Assembly (NCBI RefSeq): GCF_013299185.1
Contig: NZ_JAAFKG010000032.1
Coordinates: 1-64,000 of the forward strand
Direction of reading: 5' to 3'
Origin: Microcoleus sp. bin48.metabat.b7b8b9.023
GTDB taxonomy: Bacteria > Cyanobacteriota > Cyanobacteriia > Cyanobacteriales > Microcoleaceae
Length of the DNA stretch: 64,000 bases
Numbering within the stretch: position 1 is the stretch's first letter; every line of letters starts with the position of its first letter. Both the position numbers and the translations under genes were made by a program. Of this stretch, positions 63,679 to 64,000 are shown in pieces. Under the pieces are notes generated by a model that made no database searches, was not told where the DNA came from, and saw only the letters and a program-made list of their open reading frames with translations.

Positions 63679-64000
63679 TTAGCCTCCCCAAACTTTCTTC
63701 AAAACCTCTTGAGGAGAAATGTCAGCCATTTTACCAGTAGGAGATTTAATTCCCAAAAAGCGATCGCTCTTTGGAAGCAATTTTGCAGGTTCAGTCGGGC
63801 CGAACAAAGCTATTGTATAAGTTTGAACCGCCACAGCTAAGTGCATCGGCGCACTGTCAGTACACATCATCAAATTAGCAGCAGCAATGGTGGCCGCCAA
63901 CTTGCCGACATCATCCGGCGAGATAACTTTTACACTCGGACAAAGTTCGACTAACTTTTTCACGAAGGCTCCATCTTCGGGGCCTTTCACCACCACAACG
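63679..64000 (-). CDS. Glycosyltransferase family 9 (heptosyltransferase-like), C-terminal part
   Basis: Reading is open past the window end. The visible 106 residues contain MMCTDSAPMHLAVAVQTYTIALFGPTEPAKLLP, the GT9 signature (TDSGPMHLAAA...ALFGPT) around the nucleotide-sugar site. Such enzymes add heptose or related sugars to lipopolysaccharide or surface glycans. The 5' part lies beyond the window. Confidence 0.88.
   Translation of the reverse strand, partial: VVVVKGPEDGAFVKKLVELCPSVKVISPDDVGKLAATIAAANLMMCTDSAPMHLAVAVQTYTIALFGPTEPAKLLPKSDRFLGIKSPTGKMADISPQEVLKKVWGG

Noticed and set aside
63679-64000. Complete small gene
   Set aside because: The frame remains open to the window end and matches only the C-terminal part of GT9 enzymes, so it is a partial gene.

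Overview
This window looks like chromosomal DNA of a filamentous, non-heterocystous cyanobacterium of the Microcoleus/Oscillatoria/Phormidium type. The evidence is the very frequent HIP1 octamer GCGATCGC and its GCGATCG variants, several families typical of cyanobacteria (an RppA/RppB-like two-component pair, MASE1 adenylate cyclases, CHAT-TPR and SLH proteins, RTX-repeat lipases, a carotenoid-protein remnant), heptanucleotide tandem repeats, and a dense population of small palindromic repeats between genes. The genus is inferred and no rRNA is present. No tRNA, rRNA or CRISPR array was seen.

Layout. 1-4.9 kb: tail of an IS110-type transposase, an orphan NarL-type histidine kinase, an RTX repeat protein and a TnpB-type IS605-family element with a small ribbon-helix-helix ORF. 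4.9-10.2 kb: a secreted GHL10-like glycosidase, a ParE-type toxin-antitoxin pair, a hypothetical protein with an RPKMYLG motif, an orphan BsuBI/PstI restriction-endonuclease domain and an AmpG-like transporter. 10.2-15.4 kb: two paralogous RTX lipases, a small membrane protein coupled to a GNAT acetyltransferase, and a HEAT-repeat protein. 15.4-18.3 kb: three tandem, essentially identical Rpn/PD-(D/E)XK genes in which only the last copy has a different C-terminus. 18.4-25.7 kb: class II aldolase, VOC protein, HI0933-type flavoprotein, a 53-aa rubredoxin, polysaccharide deacetylase, a secreted protein and an SLH protein. 25.9-31.7 kb: TPR-sulfotransferase, a putative 2OG-oxygenase-like protein, an inverted pair of 9+9 direct-repeat arrays, an acetoacetate decarboxylase-like protein, and a truncated orange-carotenoid-protein N-domain gene. 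31.7-39.1 kb: a 1042-aa repeat membrane protein, two related Rpn-like genes (one a 5'-truncated copy) and proS. 39.3-47.4 kb: two paralogous MASE1-PAS adenylate cyclases, rpmB and htpG. 47.6-55.5 kb: rppB/rppA-like genes and a three-gene operon ending in a 1488-aa TPR-CHAT caspase-like protein. 55.8-62.6 kb: a heavy-metal RND efflux operon (a 64-aa peptide upstream, adaptor, CzcA/CusA pump, lipoprotein). 62.6-64 kb: a repeat-rich region with a short element that has terminal inverted repeats and a 10-bp target duplication, then the end of a GT9 glycosyltransferase.

The most unusual theme is the interplay of palindromic repeats with genes. Families of C/G-rich and GTTCGTAG-type palindromes fill the intergenic DNA, and related elements also lie in frame inside three coding sequences: the flavoprotein, prolyl-tRNA synthetase, and, amplified, the CHAT protease-like domain. 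The other leading candidates are the TPR-CHAT operon, the 9+9 inverted array, the triplicated Rpn genes with an exchangeable tail, and the Gly-Gly-His-Phe-Gly-Cys-ending peptide upstream of the metal-efflux genes.
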